From assembly GCA_002454505.1 (NCBI GenBank), contig DKJA01000214.1, forward strand, positions 399 to 61,716: a stretch of 61,318 nucleotides of DNA, in the 5' to 3' direction. Below are positions 25,623 through 34,114 of the stretch, one piece after another. Position 1 is the stretch's first letter. Each line of letters starts with the position of its first letter. The stretch comes from Oxalobacteraceae bacterium UBA6704 (lineage in GTDB: Bacteria > Pseudomonadota > Gammaproteobacteria > Burkholderiales > Burkholderiaceae_D). The notes below the pieces were generated by a model, which worked only from the letters and a program-made list of their open reading frames with translations, did not search any database and was not told where the DNA came from. A program made the translations under genes and the position numbers.

Positions 25623-27137
25623 ATGAGCGACCTGGATACGATTACCCATTACATCGGCGGCCGCAAGGCCGATACGCAAAGCGGCCGTTACGCGGACGTG
25701 TTCAATCCCGCGGTCGGCGAACCGGTCGCCCGCGTGGCGCTCGGCACGGCGGACGAAGTGGATGCGGCCGTGCAGGCCGCGCATGCAGCGTTTCCCGCAT
25801 GGGCCGACACGCCGCCGCTGGGCCGGGCGCGCATCCTGTCGAAATACCTGCAGCTGTGCCAGCAGCACACCGACGATTTCGCAGCAATGCTCACGCGCGA
25901 ACACGGCAAGACGTTTGCCGATGCCCGCGGCGAAGTGGCGCGCGGCATCGAGGTCGTCGAATTCGCCATCGGCATACCGCATCTGCTGAAGGGCGAATTC
26001 ACCGACCAGATCGCGCGAGGGATCGATGCGTGGTCGATGCGCCAGCCGCTCGGCGTCGTCGCCGGCATCACGCCGTTCAACTTCCCCGTGATGGTGCCGA
26101 TGTGGATGTTCCCCGTGGCGCTGGCATGCGGGAATACGTTCATTTTGAAGCCTTCCGAACGCGATCCGTCGCCGTCGCTGCTGCATGCGGAACTGCTGAA
26201 GCAGGCGGGCCTGCCGGACGGCGTGTTCAACGTCGTGCAGGGCGACAAGCTCGTCGTCGATGCGCTGCTGGAGCACGAGCACGTGCAGGCGATCAGCTTC
26301 GTCGGTTCGACGCCGATCGCCGAATACATCTACGCGAAAGGCACGGCCAACGGCAAGCGCGTGCAGGCGCTGGGCGGTGCGAAGAACCATATGGTGGTGA
26401 TGCCGGATGCGGACATGGACATGACCGTCGATGCGCTGATGGGCGCCGCCTACGGCTCGGCCGGCGAACGGTGCATGGCGATCTCAGTGGTGGTGGCGAT
26501 CGGCGCGGCAGGCGACGAACTGGTGAGCGCACTGGAACGGCGCACGGCTGCACTGAAAGTACGCGACGGCATGGCGCACGATGCGGAGATGGGGCCCGTG
26601 GTGACGGCCGCCGCCAAGCAGCGCATCGAGCGCCTGATCGGCGAAGGCGTGGAGCAGGGCGCAACGCTAGTCGTCGACGGCCGCAATTTCCAGGTGCCCG
26701 ACCGCCCGAATGGCTTCTTCGTCGGCGGCACGCTGTTCGATCATGTGACCGAGGACATGACGATCTACCAGGAAGAAATCTTCGGCCCCGTGCTGTGCGT
26801 GATGCGGCTGCCGGACGTGGGCACCGCCGTGGAGCTGATCAACCGTAACGAGTACGGCAACGGCGTGGCCGTGTTCACGCGCGATGGCGGCGTGGCGCGC
26901 GAATTCGTGCGGCAGATCCAGGTGGGCATGGTGGGCGTCAACGTGCCGCTGCCGGTGCCGATGGCCTTCAACAGTTTCGGCGGCTGGAAGCGCAGCCTGT
27001 TCGGCGACCACCATGCGTATGGCCCCGAAGGCGTGCGGTTCTACACGCGGCACAAGGCCGTGATGCAGCGGTGGCCCTCATTGGAAAAAGGCGCCGCCAC
27101 CGCTGGCGCGGAATTTGCATTCCCTCAGATGAAGTAG
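25623..27137 (+). CDS. mmsA: CoA-acylating methylmalonate-semialdehyde dehydrogenase
   Basis: A 504-residue member of the MmsA/IolA aldehyde dehydrogenases. It converts malonic semialdehyde to acetyl-CoA, or methylmalonic semialdehyde to propionyl-CoA, with NAD and CoA. Seen here: TPFNFPVMVPMWMFP, ILKPSERDPSP, and the nucleophile Cys284 in GSAGERCMAIS. The general-base Glu of ordinary ALDHs is replaced by Asn (ALGGAKNHMVV), as is normal for this CoA-dependent class. It starts 18 bases after ald. It completes the route from uracil (acetyl-CoA) and thymine (propionyl-CoA). Confidence 0.93.
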   Translation: MSDLDTITHYIGGRKADTQSGRYADVFNPAVGEPVARVALGTADEVDAAVQAAHAAFPAWADTPPLGRARILSKYLQLCQQHTDDFAAMLTREHGKTFADARGEVARGIEVVEFAIGIPHLLKGEFTDQIARGIDAWSMRQPLGVVAGITPFNFPVMVPMWMFPVALACGNTFILKPSERDPSPSLLHAELLKQAGLPDGVFNVVQGDKLVVDALLEHEHVQAISFVGSTPIAEYIYAKGTANGKRVQALGGAKNHMVVMPDADMDMTVDALMGAAYGSAGERCMAISVVVAIGAAGDELVSALERRTAALKVRDGMAHDAEMGPVVTAAAKQRIERLIGEGVEQGATLVVDGRNFQVPDRPNGFFVGGTLFDHVTEDMTIYQEEIFGPVLCVMRLPDVGTAVELINRNEYGNGVAVFTRDGGVAREFVRQIQVGMVGVNVPLPVPMAFNSFGGWKRSLFGDHHAYGPEGVRFYTRHKAVMQRWPSLEKGAATAGAEFAFPQMK

Positions 27138-27144
27138 TAGCAGG

Positions 27145-27178
27145 TTGGGGACTGTTCCTGCAAGGACTGTCCCCGGGG
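27145..27178. repeat. Solitary GGGGACTGTCCC-type palindromic unit
   Basis: The segment GGGGACTGTTCCTGCAAGGA followed by CTGTCCCCGGGGTT matches, with two small differences, the reverse complement of one unit of the array at 48536-49043. It lies in the 76-base gap between mmsA and preT. It may form a hairpin. It is a dispersed single copy of the array sequence. Confidence 0.65.
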
Positions 27179-27213
27179 TTCGCCCTTCGTCCAGCCACCA
27201 GCCAGGAACCACC

Positions 27214-28584
27214 ATGCTCGACTCACTCAGCTACATTCCGCAAGCGTCCGCAACCAACGGCGAACTGTCCACGCACTTCACCGACCTGGCACCGCCATTG
27301 AACGCGCGCCAGGCGGCGATCGAAAGCGCGCGCTGCCTGTACTGCTACGACGCGCCGTGCACGCGCATCTGCCCGTCCGACATCGACGTGGCGAGCTTCA
27401 TCCGCAACATCAACGACCGCAACGTCGATGGTGCCGCGCAGGGCATCCTGAAGCAGAACATCTTCGGCGGCAGCTGCAGCCGCGTGTGCCCCACCGAGAT
27501 CCTGTGCGAGGACGCCTGCGTGCGCAATCACGATGCGGAAGGCCAGCCGGTGAAGATCGCACTGCTGCAGCGCTACGCCATCGACAATATGAGTTTCAAG
27601 GAGCACCCGTTCCGCCGCGCGCCATCCACCGGCCGCAGGATCGCTGTCGTCGGTGCCGGTCCCGCAGGCCTGTCGTGCGCGCACCGCCTCGCGATGCTGG
27701 GCAACGACGTCGTCGTCTTCGAGGCACACGAAAAAGCCGGTGGCCTGAACGAATACGGCATCGCCAAATACAAGCTGACCAACGACTATGCGCAGCGCGA
27801 AGTCGACTTCCTGCTGGGGATAGGCGGCATCGAGATCCGCCACGGCCTGAAGCTGGGCGACAACCTGCACCTGAAGGACCTGCATGCGGAATACGACGCC
27901 GTCTTCCTCGGCATCGGCCTCGGCGCCAGCCGCCAGCTGGGGCTGACGGGCGAGGATGCACCGGGCCTGCTGGCCGCCGTCGACTACATCGCCGAACTGC
28001 GCCAGGCCAGCGACCTGGCCGCGCTGCCGGTGCCGCGCCGCGCGATCGTCATCGGTGCCGGCAATACGGCCATCGACATGGCGGTGCAGGTGCAGCGTCT
28101 CGGTGCGGAAGAAGTCACACTGGTCTACCGCCGCGGCTTCGATGCGATGAGCGCTACGCATCACGAGCAGGAAATCGCCAAGGCCAACCAGGTGCGCATG
28201 GTCACATGGGCGCAGCCGCAGCAGGTGCTGCTGGACGGCTTCGGCCGCATGCGCGGCATGCGCTTCGAGAAAACGCGCCTGGAAAGCGGCCGGCTGCTCG
28301 GCACCGGCGAAACGTTCGAGGTCGCGGCCGATGCGGTATTTAAAGCCATCGGCCAGACGATGGACGATGGTGCGCTGGCCGATCCGCTGGCCACGCTGCT
28401 GAAACGCGACGGCGACCGCATCCACGTCGATGCTTCGTTCCGCACCGTCCTGCCGGGCATCTATGCCGGCGGCGACTGCGTGGCGCCGGGGCAGGACCTG
28501 ACGGTGCAGGCCGTCCAGCATGGCAAGCTCGCCGCGATGGCGATCCACGCCGACATTCAACTGAAAGCACTGGAGGCAGCATGA
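27214..28584 (+). CDS. preT: Dihydropyrimidine dehydrogenase, NAD(P)H-binding subunit
   Basis: A 456-residue flavoprotein of the GltD type. Two N-terminal 4Fe-4S cysteine groups are visible: RCLYCYDAPCTRICP and GGSCSRVCPTEILCEDACVR. An FAD-binding Rossmann motif (VVGAGPAGLSCAHRLA) and a second nucleotide-binding motif (VIGAGNTAIDMAVQ) follow. With PreA it reduces uracil and thymine to the dihydro forms with NAD(P)H. ATG 27214 has AGGAA seven bases upstream; the frame is open further upstream into the repeat. The stop overlaps the preA start (ATGA). Confidence 0.93.
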   Translation: MLDSLSYIPQASATNGELSTHFTDLAPPLNARQAAIESARCLYCYDAPCTRICPSDIDVASFIRNINDRNVDGAAQGILKQNIFGGSCSRVCPTEILCEDACVRNHDAEGQPVKIALLQRYAIDNMSFKEHPFRRAPSTGRRIAVVGAGPAGLSCAHRLAMLGNDVVVFEAHEKAGGLNEYGIAKYKLTNDYAQREVDFLLGIGGIEIRHGLKLGDNLHLKDLHAEYDAVFLGIGLGASRQLGLTGEDAPGLLAAVDYIAELRQASDLAALPVPRRAIVIGAGNTAIDMAVQVQRLGAEEVTLVYRRGFDAMSATHHEQEIAKANQVRMVTWAQPQQVLLDGFGRMRGMRFEKTRLESGRLLGTGETFEVAADAVFKAIGQTMDDGALADPLATLLKRDGDRIHVDASFRTVLPGIYAGGDCVAPGQDLTVQAVQHGKLAAMAIHADIQLKALEAA

Positions 28585-29870
28585 GCGACCTGTCCATCGA
28601 CTTCTGCGGCATCAAGTCGCCGAACCCGTTCTGGCTGGCGTCCGCGCCGCCGACCGACAAGGCCTATAACGTGATCCGCGCCTTCGAAGCAGGGTGGGGC
28701 GGCGTGGTGTGGAAGACGCTGGGCGAGGACCCGCCGGCCGTCAACGTGTCGTCGCGCTATTCCGCCATCTACGGCAAGAACCGGGAGGTCATCGGCTTCA
28801 ACAACATCGAACTGATCACCGACCGCTCGCTGGAGCAGAACCTGCAGGAGATCACGGCCGTCAAGGAAGCATGGCCGGACCGCGCGATCGTCGTGTCGCT
28901 GATGCTGCCGTGCGAAGAGCACTACTGGGCCGACATCCTGCCGAAAGTGGAAGCAACGGGCGCGGATGGCATCGAGCTCAATTTCGGCTGCCCGCACGGC
29001 ATGCCGGAGCGGGGCATGGGCGCCGCCGTCGGCCAGGTGCCGGAGTACGTGCAGATGGTGACAGGCTGGTGCAAGAAGCATAGCCGGCTGCCGGTGATCG
29101 TCAAGCTGACGCCGAACATCACGGACATCCGCCAGCCCGCGCGCGCCGCGCACAACGGCGGCGCGGATGCCGTCTCGCTGATCAACACGATCAACTCGAT
29201 CACGTCGATCGACCTGGACCGGATGGTGGCGCTGCCCGTCGTCGGCTCGGCCAGCACGCACGGCGGTTACTGCGGCACGGCCGTGAAACCGATCGCGCTG
29301 AACATGGTGGCCGAAATCGCCCGCGACCCGCAGACGCGCGGCCTGCCGATCTCCGGCATCGGCGGCATCAACAACTGGCGCGACGCGGCCGAATTCATCG
29401 CGCTTGGCGCCGGCTGCGTGCAGGTGTGCACGGCCGCGATGCTGCATGGCTTCCGCATCGTCGAAGAGATGAAGGACGGGCTGTCGCGCTGGATGGATAC
29501 GCAGGGGTACCAGACGCTGGAAGACTTTCGCGGCAAGGCGGTGCCGAATACCACCGACTGGAAATACCTCGACATGAACTACAAGGTCATCGCGCAGATC
29601 GACCAGGCGTCGTGCATCGGCTGCGGGCGCTGCCACGTGGCCTGCGAGGATACGTCGCACCAGGCGGTCGCCCGGCTGATCGACGATGCGACCGGCAAGC
29701 GCACCTACCAGGTCGTCGAGGAGGAATGCGTGGGCTGCAACCTGTGCGAGATCACGTGCCCCGTGCAGAGCTGCATCACGATGGTGCCGCAGCAGACCGG
29801 CAAAGCCTATATGAACTGGACGCAGGATCCGCGCAATCCAAGGGCGGAGAAGGTGCCGACTGCGGCTTGA
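28581..29870 (+). CDS. preA: Dihydropyrimidine dehydrogenase, catalytic subunit
   Basis: A 429-residue subunit that reduces the pyrimidine ring. The N-terminal FMN-binding TIM barrel (about 1-310) resembles dihydroorotate dehydrogenase (FCGIKSPNPFWLASAPP; GIELNFGCPHG; VIVKLTPNITDI, and the FMN-phosphate loop GIGGINNW). The catalytic cysteine region is FGCPHGMPERGMG. The C-terminus is a ferredoxin domain with two 4Fe-4S motifs: CIGCGRCHVAC and CVGCNLCEITCP. It is translationally coupled to preT. Products go to HydA. A repeat separates it from the permease gene. Confidence 0.95.
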   Translation: MSDLSIDFCGIKSPNPFWLASAPPTDKAYNVIRAFEAGWGGVVWKTLGEDPPAVNVSSRYSAIYGKNREVIGFNNIELITDRSLEQNLQEITAVKEAWPDRAIVVSLMLPCEEHYWADILPKVEATGADGIELNFGCPHGMPERGMGAAVGQVPEYVQMVTGWCKKHSRLPVIVKLTPNITDIRQPARAAHNGGADAVSLINTINSITSIDLDRMVALPVVGSASTHGGYCGTAVKPIALNMVAEIARDPQTRGLPISGIGGINNWRDAAEFIALGAGCVQVCTAAMLHGFRIVEEMKDGLSRWMDTQGYQTLEDFRGKAVPNTTDWKYLDMNYKVIAQIDQASCIGCGRCHVACEDTSHQAVARLIDDATGKRTYQVVEEECVGCNLCEITCPVQSCITMVPQQTGKAYMNWTQDPRNPRAEKVPTAA

Positions 29871-29871
29871 A

Positions 29872-29967
29872 CGCTGGGGCAAGTCCACGGGGTTGCCTTT
29901 GACTTTATTCCAGACCGAAGAACAACCCCGGGGACAGGCCCCATGAAACCGGGGACAGTCCCCCAGC
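29872..29967. repeat. Solitary copy of the array unit between preA and the permease
   Basis: GGGGTTGCCTTTGACTTT followed, after a diverged stretch, by ACAACCCCGGGGACAGGCCCC and CCGGGGACAGTCCCCC. The order GGTTGC-TTTGACTTT-AACCCCGGGGACAGG matches the reverse complement of the last unit of the array at 48536-49043, showing that the same composite unit occurs alone here. It fills almost the whole 107-base gap and ends 10 bases before the permease ATG. Confidence 0.7.
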
Positions 29968-29977
29968 GGAACCAACA

Positions 29978-31453
29978 ATGACAACTACCCACCTCTGGAA
30001 CGAAGACCTGGCCCCCACCACCGCGGCGCAACGCACCTGGCGCTGGTACCACTTCGCCGCGCTGTGGGTCGGCATGGTGATGTGCATCCCCGCGTACACG
30101 CTGTCGGCCAGCCTGATCGAAGGCGGCATGTCCGCCTACCAGGCCGTGTTCACGGTGTTCCTGGCGAACGCCATCGTGCTGCTGCCGATGCTGGCCATCG
30201 GCCATGCCGGCACCAAGTACGGCATTCCGTATGCGGTGCTGGCGCGCGCGTCGTTCGGCACATCCGGCGCAAAGCTGCCGGCGCTGATGCGGGCCATCGT
30301 CGCCTGCGGCTGGTACGGCATCCAGACGTGGTTCGGTGGTCAGATGATCTATACGCTGCTTGGCGTATTGATGGGGGGCGAGATCGGCGGCAGCAAGCTG
30401 GCGGGCCTCGGCATCAATGCCGCGCAACTGGCGTGCTTCCTCGCATTCTGGGCGATCCAGTTCTGGTATATCGTGCACGGCATGGATGCGATCCGCAAGC
30501 TCGAAACCTACACCGCGCCTTTGAAGATCGCCATTTGCTTCGTGTTGCTGTGGTGGGTGTATGACAAGGCGGGCGGCTTCGGCCCGCTGCTCGACCAGCC
30601 GTCGCAGTTCGCACCGGGCGGCCCGAAAGCAGGCCAGTTCTGGACGGCGTTCTGGCCGTCGCTGACGGCCATGGTCGGCTTCTGGGCCACGCTGGCACTG
30701 AACATCCCCGACTTCACCCGCTTCGCTCATTCGCAGCGCGACCAGATCGTCGGCCAGTCCGTCGGCCTGCCGCTGCCGATGGGATTGCTGGCGGCGCTGG
30801 CCGTCATCGTCACGTCCGCCACGGTCGTCCTTTATGGGAAGGCGATCTGGGATCCGGTGGATCTGGCCGCGCGCATGACCGGCGTGGCTGTGCTGGTCGC
30901 GCTGATCATGCTGCTGATCGACACCGTCAGCGTCAACCTCGCCGCCAATCTCGTCGGCCCGGCCTACGATTTTTCCGCGCTGGCGCCGAAGCGCATTTCC
31001 TACCGCACCGGCGGCTACATCACGGCCGCCATCGCGCTGGCGATGATGCCGTGGAAGCTGGTGGAAACCACGCAAGGCTATATCTTCACGTGGCTGATCG
31101 GCTATTCGGCGCTGCTGGGGCCCATCGCGGGCGTGCTGATCGTCGACTACTACCTCGTGCGCAGGACGGAACTGGCCGTGGCGGACCTGTACCGCGAGGA
31201 TGGCGGCTACTCGTACCGCAACGGCTGGAATGTGGCGGCGCTGGTGGCCTTCGCGGCCGGTGTGCTGCCGAATATCCCCGGCTTCCTGAATGCCGCGTTT
31301 CCCGCTTCGTTCCCCGATGTGGCGGGCGTCTTCAAGACGATCTATACCTATGCCTGGTTCGTCGGCATCGCCATTTCGGCCGTCGTGTACGCGGCCATGA
31401 TGCGCGCGCCGGCGCTGCAGCCCACCCCAGTATTGAACGGAGACACGCAATGA
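29978..31453 (+). CDS. NCS1-family nucleobase permease
   Basis: A 491-residue inner-membrane transporter with about 12 hydrophobic segments and NCS1 landmarks: the N-terminal LWNEDLAPTTAAQRTWRWYH, WVGMVMCIPAYTLSASLI, GWYGIQTWFGG and the conserved NIPDFTRFA. NCS1 members import uracil, cytosine, allantoin or hydantoins with Na+ or H+. Its stop overlaps the dihydropyrimidinase start (ATGA), so uracil, thymine or a dihydropyrimidine is the probable cargo. It resembles the PucI/uracil-allantoin branch; the substrate is not provable from sequence. Confidence 0.93.
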   Translation: MTTTHLWNEDLAPTTAAQRTWRWYHFAALWVGMVMCIPAYTLSASLIEGGMSAYQAVFTVFLANAIVLLPMLAIGHAGTKYGIPYAVLARASFGTSGAKLPALMRAIVACGWYGIQTWFGGQMIYTLLGVLMGGEIGGSKLAGLGINAAQLACFLAFWAIQFWYIVHGMDAIRKLETYTAPLKIAICFVLLWWVYDKAGGFGPLLDQPSQFAPGGPKAGQFWTAFWPSLTAMVGFWATLALNIPDFTRFAHSQRDQIVGQSVGLPLPMGLLAALAVIVTSATVVLYGKAIWDPVDLAARMTGVAVLVALIMLLIDTVSVNLAANLVGPAYDFSALAPKRISYRTGGYITAAIALAMMPWKLVETTQGYIFTWLIGYSALLGPIAGVLIVDYYLVRRTELAVADLYREDGGYSYRNGWNVAALVAFAAGVLPNIPGFLNAAFPASFPDVAGVFKTIYTYAWFVGIAISAVVYAAMMRAPALQPTPVLNGDTQ

Positions 31454-32844
31454 CCCTCATCATCCGAGGCGGTACCGTGGTGAACGCGGACCGCGCCGTC
31501 CGCGCCGATGTGCTGTGCTACGGCGACAAGATCGTCGCTGTCGGCGAACACCTGGAAGCGCCGGCGTCGGCCCGCGTGATCGACGCATCGGGCCAGTACG
31601 TGATGCCGGGCGGGATCGACCCGCACACGCACATGAACCTGCCGTTCATGGGCACCGTCACGGCCGACGATTTCTTCACCGGCACGGCGGCCGGGCTGGC
31701 GGGCGGCACGACGACGATCATCGACTTCGTCATCCCCAACCCGCAGCAGTCGCTGCTGGAGGCCTATCACCAGTGGCGCGGCTGGGCGGCGAAGTCCGCC
31801 GGCGACTACACCTTCCACGTGGCGATCACGTGGTGGTCGGAGCTCGTGCACGAAGAGATGGGAGAGCTGGTGCGCAAGCACGGCGTCAACAGCTTCAAGC
31901 ACTTCATGGCGTACAAGAACGCGATCATGGCGGACGACGAAACGCTGGTGAAGAGCTTCCGCCGTTCGCTGGAGCTGGGCGCCATCCCCACCGTGCATGC
32001 GGAGAACGGGGAGCTGGTCTATCAGCTGCAGCGCGACCTGCTGGCGCGCGGCATCACGGGGCCGGAAGCGCATCCTCTGTCGCGGCCGCCGGCCGTGGAA
32101 GCGGAAGCAGCCAATCGCGCCATCGCCATTGCCAGCGTGCTGCAAACGCCGCTGTACATCGTCCACGTGTCGTGCAAGGAATCGCTCGATGCGATCACGC
32201 GGGCCCGCGCCACCGGCCAGCGCGTGTATGGCGAGGCGCTGGCCGGCCACCTCGTCATCGACGACAGCGTGTATAAAAATCCCGACTTCGATTTCGCCGC
32301 GGGCCACGTAATGAGCCCACCGTTCCGCAGCAAGGAGCACCAGCGCGCGCTGTGGCAGGGGCTGCAGGGCGGGAACCTGCACACCACCGCCACGGATCAC
32401 TGCACGTTCTGCGACGCGCAGAAGGCCGCCGGCAAGGGCGACTTCACGAAGATCCCGAACGGCTGCGGCGGTGTCGAGGACAGGATGGCTGTCGTGTGGG
32501 ACGAGGGCGTCAACCAGGGCTTGCTGACGCCCTCCGAATTCGTGCGCGTCACGTCCACCAACGCCGCGCAGATCTTCAATATGTATCCCCGCAAGGGCCT
32601 CATCGCGGCGGGCGCCGATGCCGACCTGGTGGTGTGGGACCCGGCGGGCACCCGCACGATCTCGGCAAAGACCCAGCATGCCAAGGGCGGCTTCAATGTG
32701 TTCGAAGGCCGCACCGTCAAGGGCATCCCCAGTTCTACCATCGCCGCCGGCAAGGTGATGTTCCACCGCGGCGAACTGATGGCCGAGGAAGGCGCAGGGC
32801 GGCACATCGACCGTCCCGCCTTCGCACCGATTTCCGCAAGCTGA
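31450..32844 (+). CDS. hydA: Dihydropyrimidinase
   Basis: A 464-residue cyclic amidohydrolase that opens dihydrouracil and dihydrothymine to N-carbamoyl beta-amino acids. Binuclear zinc ligands are in place: IDPHTHMNLPF (HxH), the carboxylated Lys150 in SFKHFMAYKNA, HAENGELV, YIVHVSCKES and the Asp of TTATDHCTF. ATG 31450 lies in the ATGA overlap with the permease gene; the longer open frame upstream is inside the permease gene. It feeds the amidohydrolase at 32855, 10 bases downstream. Confidence 0.95.
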   Translation: MTLIIRGGTVVNADRAVRADVLCYGDKIVAVGEHLEAPASARVIDASGQYVMPGGIDPHTHMNLPFMGTVTADDFFTGTAAGLAGGTTTIIDFVIPNPQQSLLEAYHQWRGWAAKSAGDYTFHVAITWWSELVHEEMGELVRKHGVNSFKHFMAYKNAIMADDETLVKSFRRSLELGAIPTVHAENGELVYQLQRDLLARGITGPEAHPLSRPPAVEAEAANRAIAIASVLQTPLYIVHVSCKESLDAITRARATGQRVYGEALAGHLVIDDSVYKNPDFDFAAGHVMSPPFRSKEHQRALWQGLQGGNLHTTATDHCTFCDAQKAAGKGDFTKIPNGCGGVEDRMAVVWDEGVNQGLLTPSEFVRVTSTNAAQIFNMYPRKGLIAAGADADLVVWDPAGTRTISAKTQHAKGGFNVFEGRTVKGIPSSTIAAGKVMFHRGELMAEEGAGRHIDRPAFAPISAS

Positions 32845-32854
32845 GAGGCAGACC

Positions 32855-34114
32855 ATGAACGACATGAGCGAACACGTACTGAACGGCCTGCGCATCGACG
32901 GCAAGCGCCTGTGGGACTCCCTGATGGAACTGGCGCAGATCGGCGCCACGCCGAAGGGCGGCGTCAAGCGCCTGGCGCTGACGGACCTCGATCGCCAGGG
33001 CCGCGACCTCGTCGTCGGCTGGGGCAAGGCGGCCGGCATGACGGTGACCGTCGACCAGATCGGCAATATCTTCATGCGCCGCGCCGGCATCGACGACACG
33101 CTGCCGCCCGTGATGACGGGCAGCCATATCGACACGCAGCCCACCGGCGGCAAGTTCGACGGCAACTACGGCGTGCTGGCCGGCCTGGAAGTGGTGCGCA
33201 CGCTGAACGATCATCAGATCGAAACCCAGGCACCCATCGAAGTGGCCATCTGGACCAACGAGGAAGGCTCGCGCTTCGTGCCGGTGATGATGGGCTCCGG
33301 TGTGTTCTGCGGCGCGTTCACGCTGGAGCATGCGTATGCGGCCAAGGATGTCGACGGCAAGACGGTCGGCGAGGAACTGGAACGCATCGGCTACAAGGGC
33401 GACCAGGTGCCCGGCAACCATCCGATCGGCGCATATTTCGAGACGCACATCGAGCAGGGCCCCGTGCTGGAAGATGCCGACAAGGTGATCGGCGTCGTGC
33501 CCGCCGTGATGGGGCTGTCGTGGTACGACTGCACCGTGACCGGCATGGAAGCGCACGCCGGGCCGACGCCGATGAACCTGCGCAAGGATGCCATGCAGGC
33601 GGCCGCGAAGATCATTCCGGAAGTGGTGGCGATCGCCAACCGCTATCCGCCTTACGGGCGCGGCACGGTGGGCATGATGCAGGTGTTCCCGAACAGCCGC
33701 AACGTGATCCCCGGCCAGGTGAAGTTCAGCATCGACCTGCGCAATGTGAACGACGAGCTGCTGAACACGATGCACGAGGAGATCACGGCCTTCGTCGCGC
33801 AAACGGCAAGGGATACCGGCCTGGCCATCGAACTGGAACGCGTGTCGTACTACCCGCCATGCCCGTTTCATCCGGATGTCGTCGGTGCCGTGCGCAATGC
33901 GACCGCGAAGCTGGGCTACTCGGTGATGGACGTGGTGTCCGGCGCCGGCCACGATGCCATCTATGCCGCGCGCCTCGCGCCGTCCGGCATGATCTTCGTG
34001 CCATGCAAGGACGGCATCAGTCACAACGAGATCGAGGATGCCCAGCCGGCGCACCTGGAAGCCGGCTGCAACGTGCTGCTGCATGCGATGCTGGAACGGG
34101 CCACGGCCGCATGA
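32855..34114 (+). CDS. N-carbamoyl-beta-alanine amidohydrolase (beta-ureidopropionase type)
   Basis: A 419-residue M20-family Zn-dependent hydrolase of the HyuC/AmaB/PydC type. It releases beta-alanine (or 3-aminoisobutyrate), CO2 and ammonia. Seen motifs: GSHIDTQPTGGKFDGNYGVL, TNEEGSRFVPVMMGSGVF, ETHIEQGPVLE, the dimerisation-domain HAGPTPM and the last zinc ligand region GISHNEIED. Position right after hydA supports this substrate over allantoate. A second enzyme of the same fold is fused to UraD at 37523, which is the better allantoate candidate. The stop overlaps the next start (ATGA). Confidence 0.92.
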   Translation: MNDMSEHVLNGLRIDGKRLWDSLMELAQIGATPKGGVKRLALTDLDRQGRDLVVGWGKAAGMTVTVDQIGNIFMRRAGIDDTLPPVMTGSHIDTQPTGGKFDGNYGVLAGLEVVRTLNDHQIETQAPIEVAIWTNEEGSRFVPVMMGSGVFCGAFTLEHAYAAKDVDGKTVGEELERIGYKGDQVPGNHPIGAYFETHIEQGPVLEDADKVIGVVPAVMGLSWYDCTVTGMEAHAGPTPMNLRKDAMQAAAKIIPEVVAIANRYPPYGRGTVGMMQVFPNSRNVIPGQVKFSIDLRNVNDELLNTMHEEITAFVAQTARDTGLAIELERVSYYPPCPFHPDVVGAVRNATAKLGYSVMDVVSGAGHDAIYAARLAPSGMIFVPCKDGISHNEIEDAQPAHLEAGCNVLLHAMLERATAA

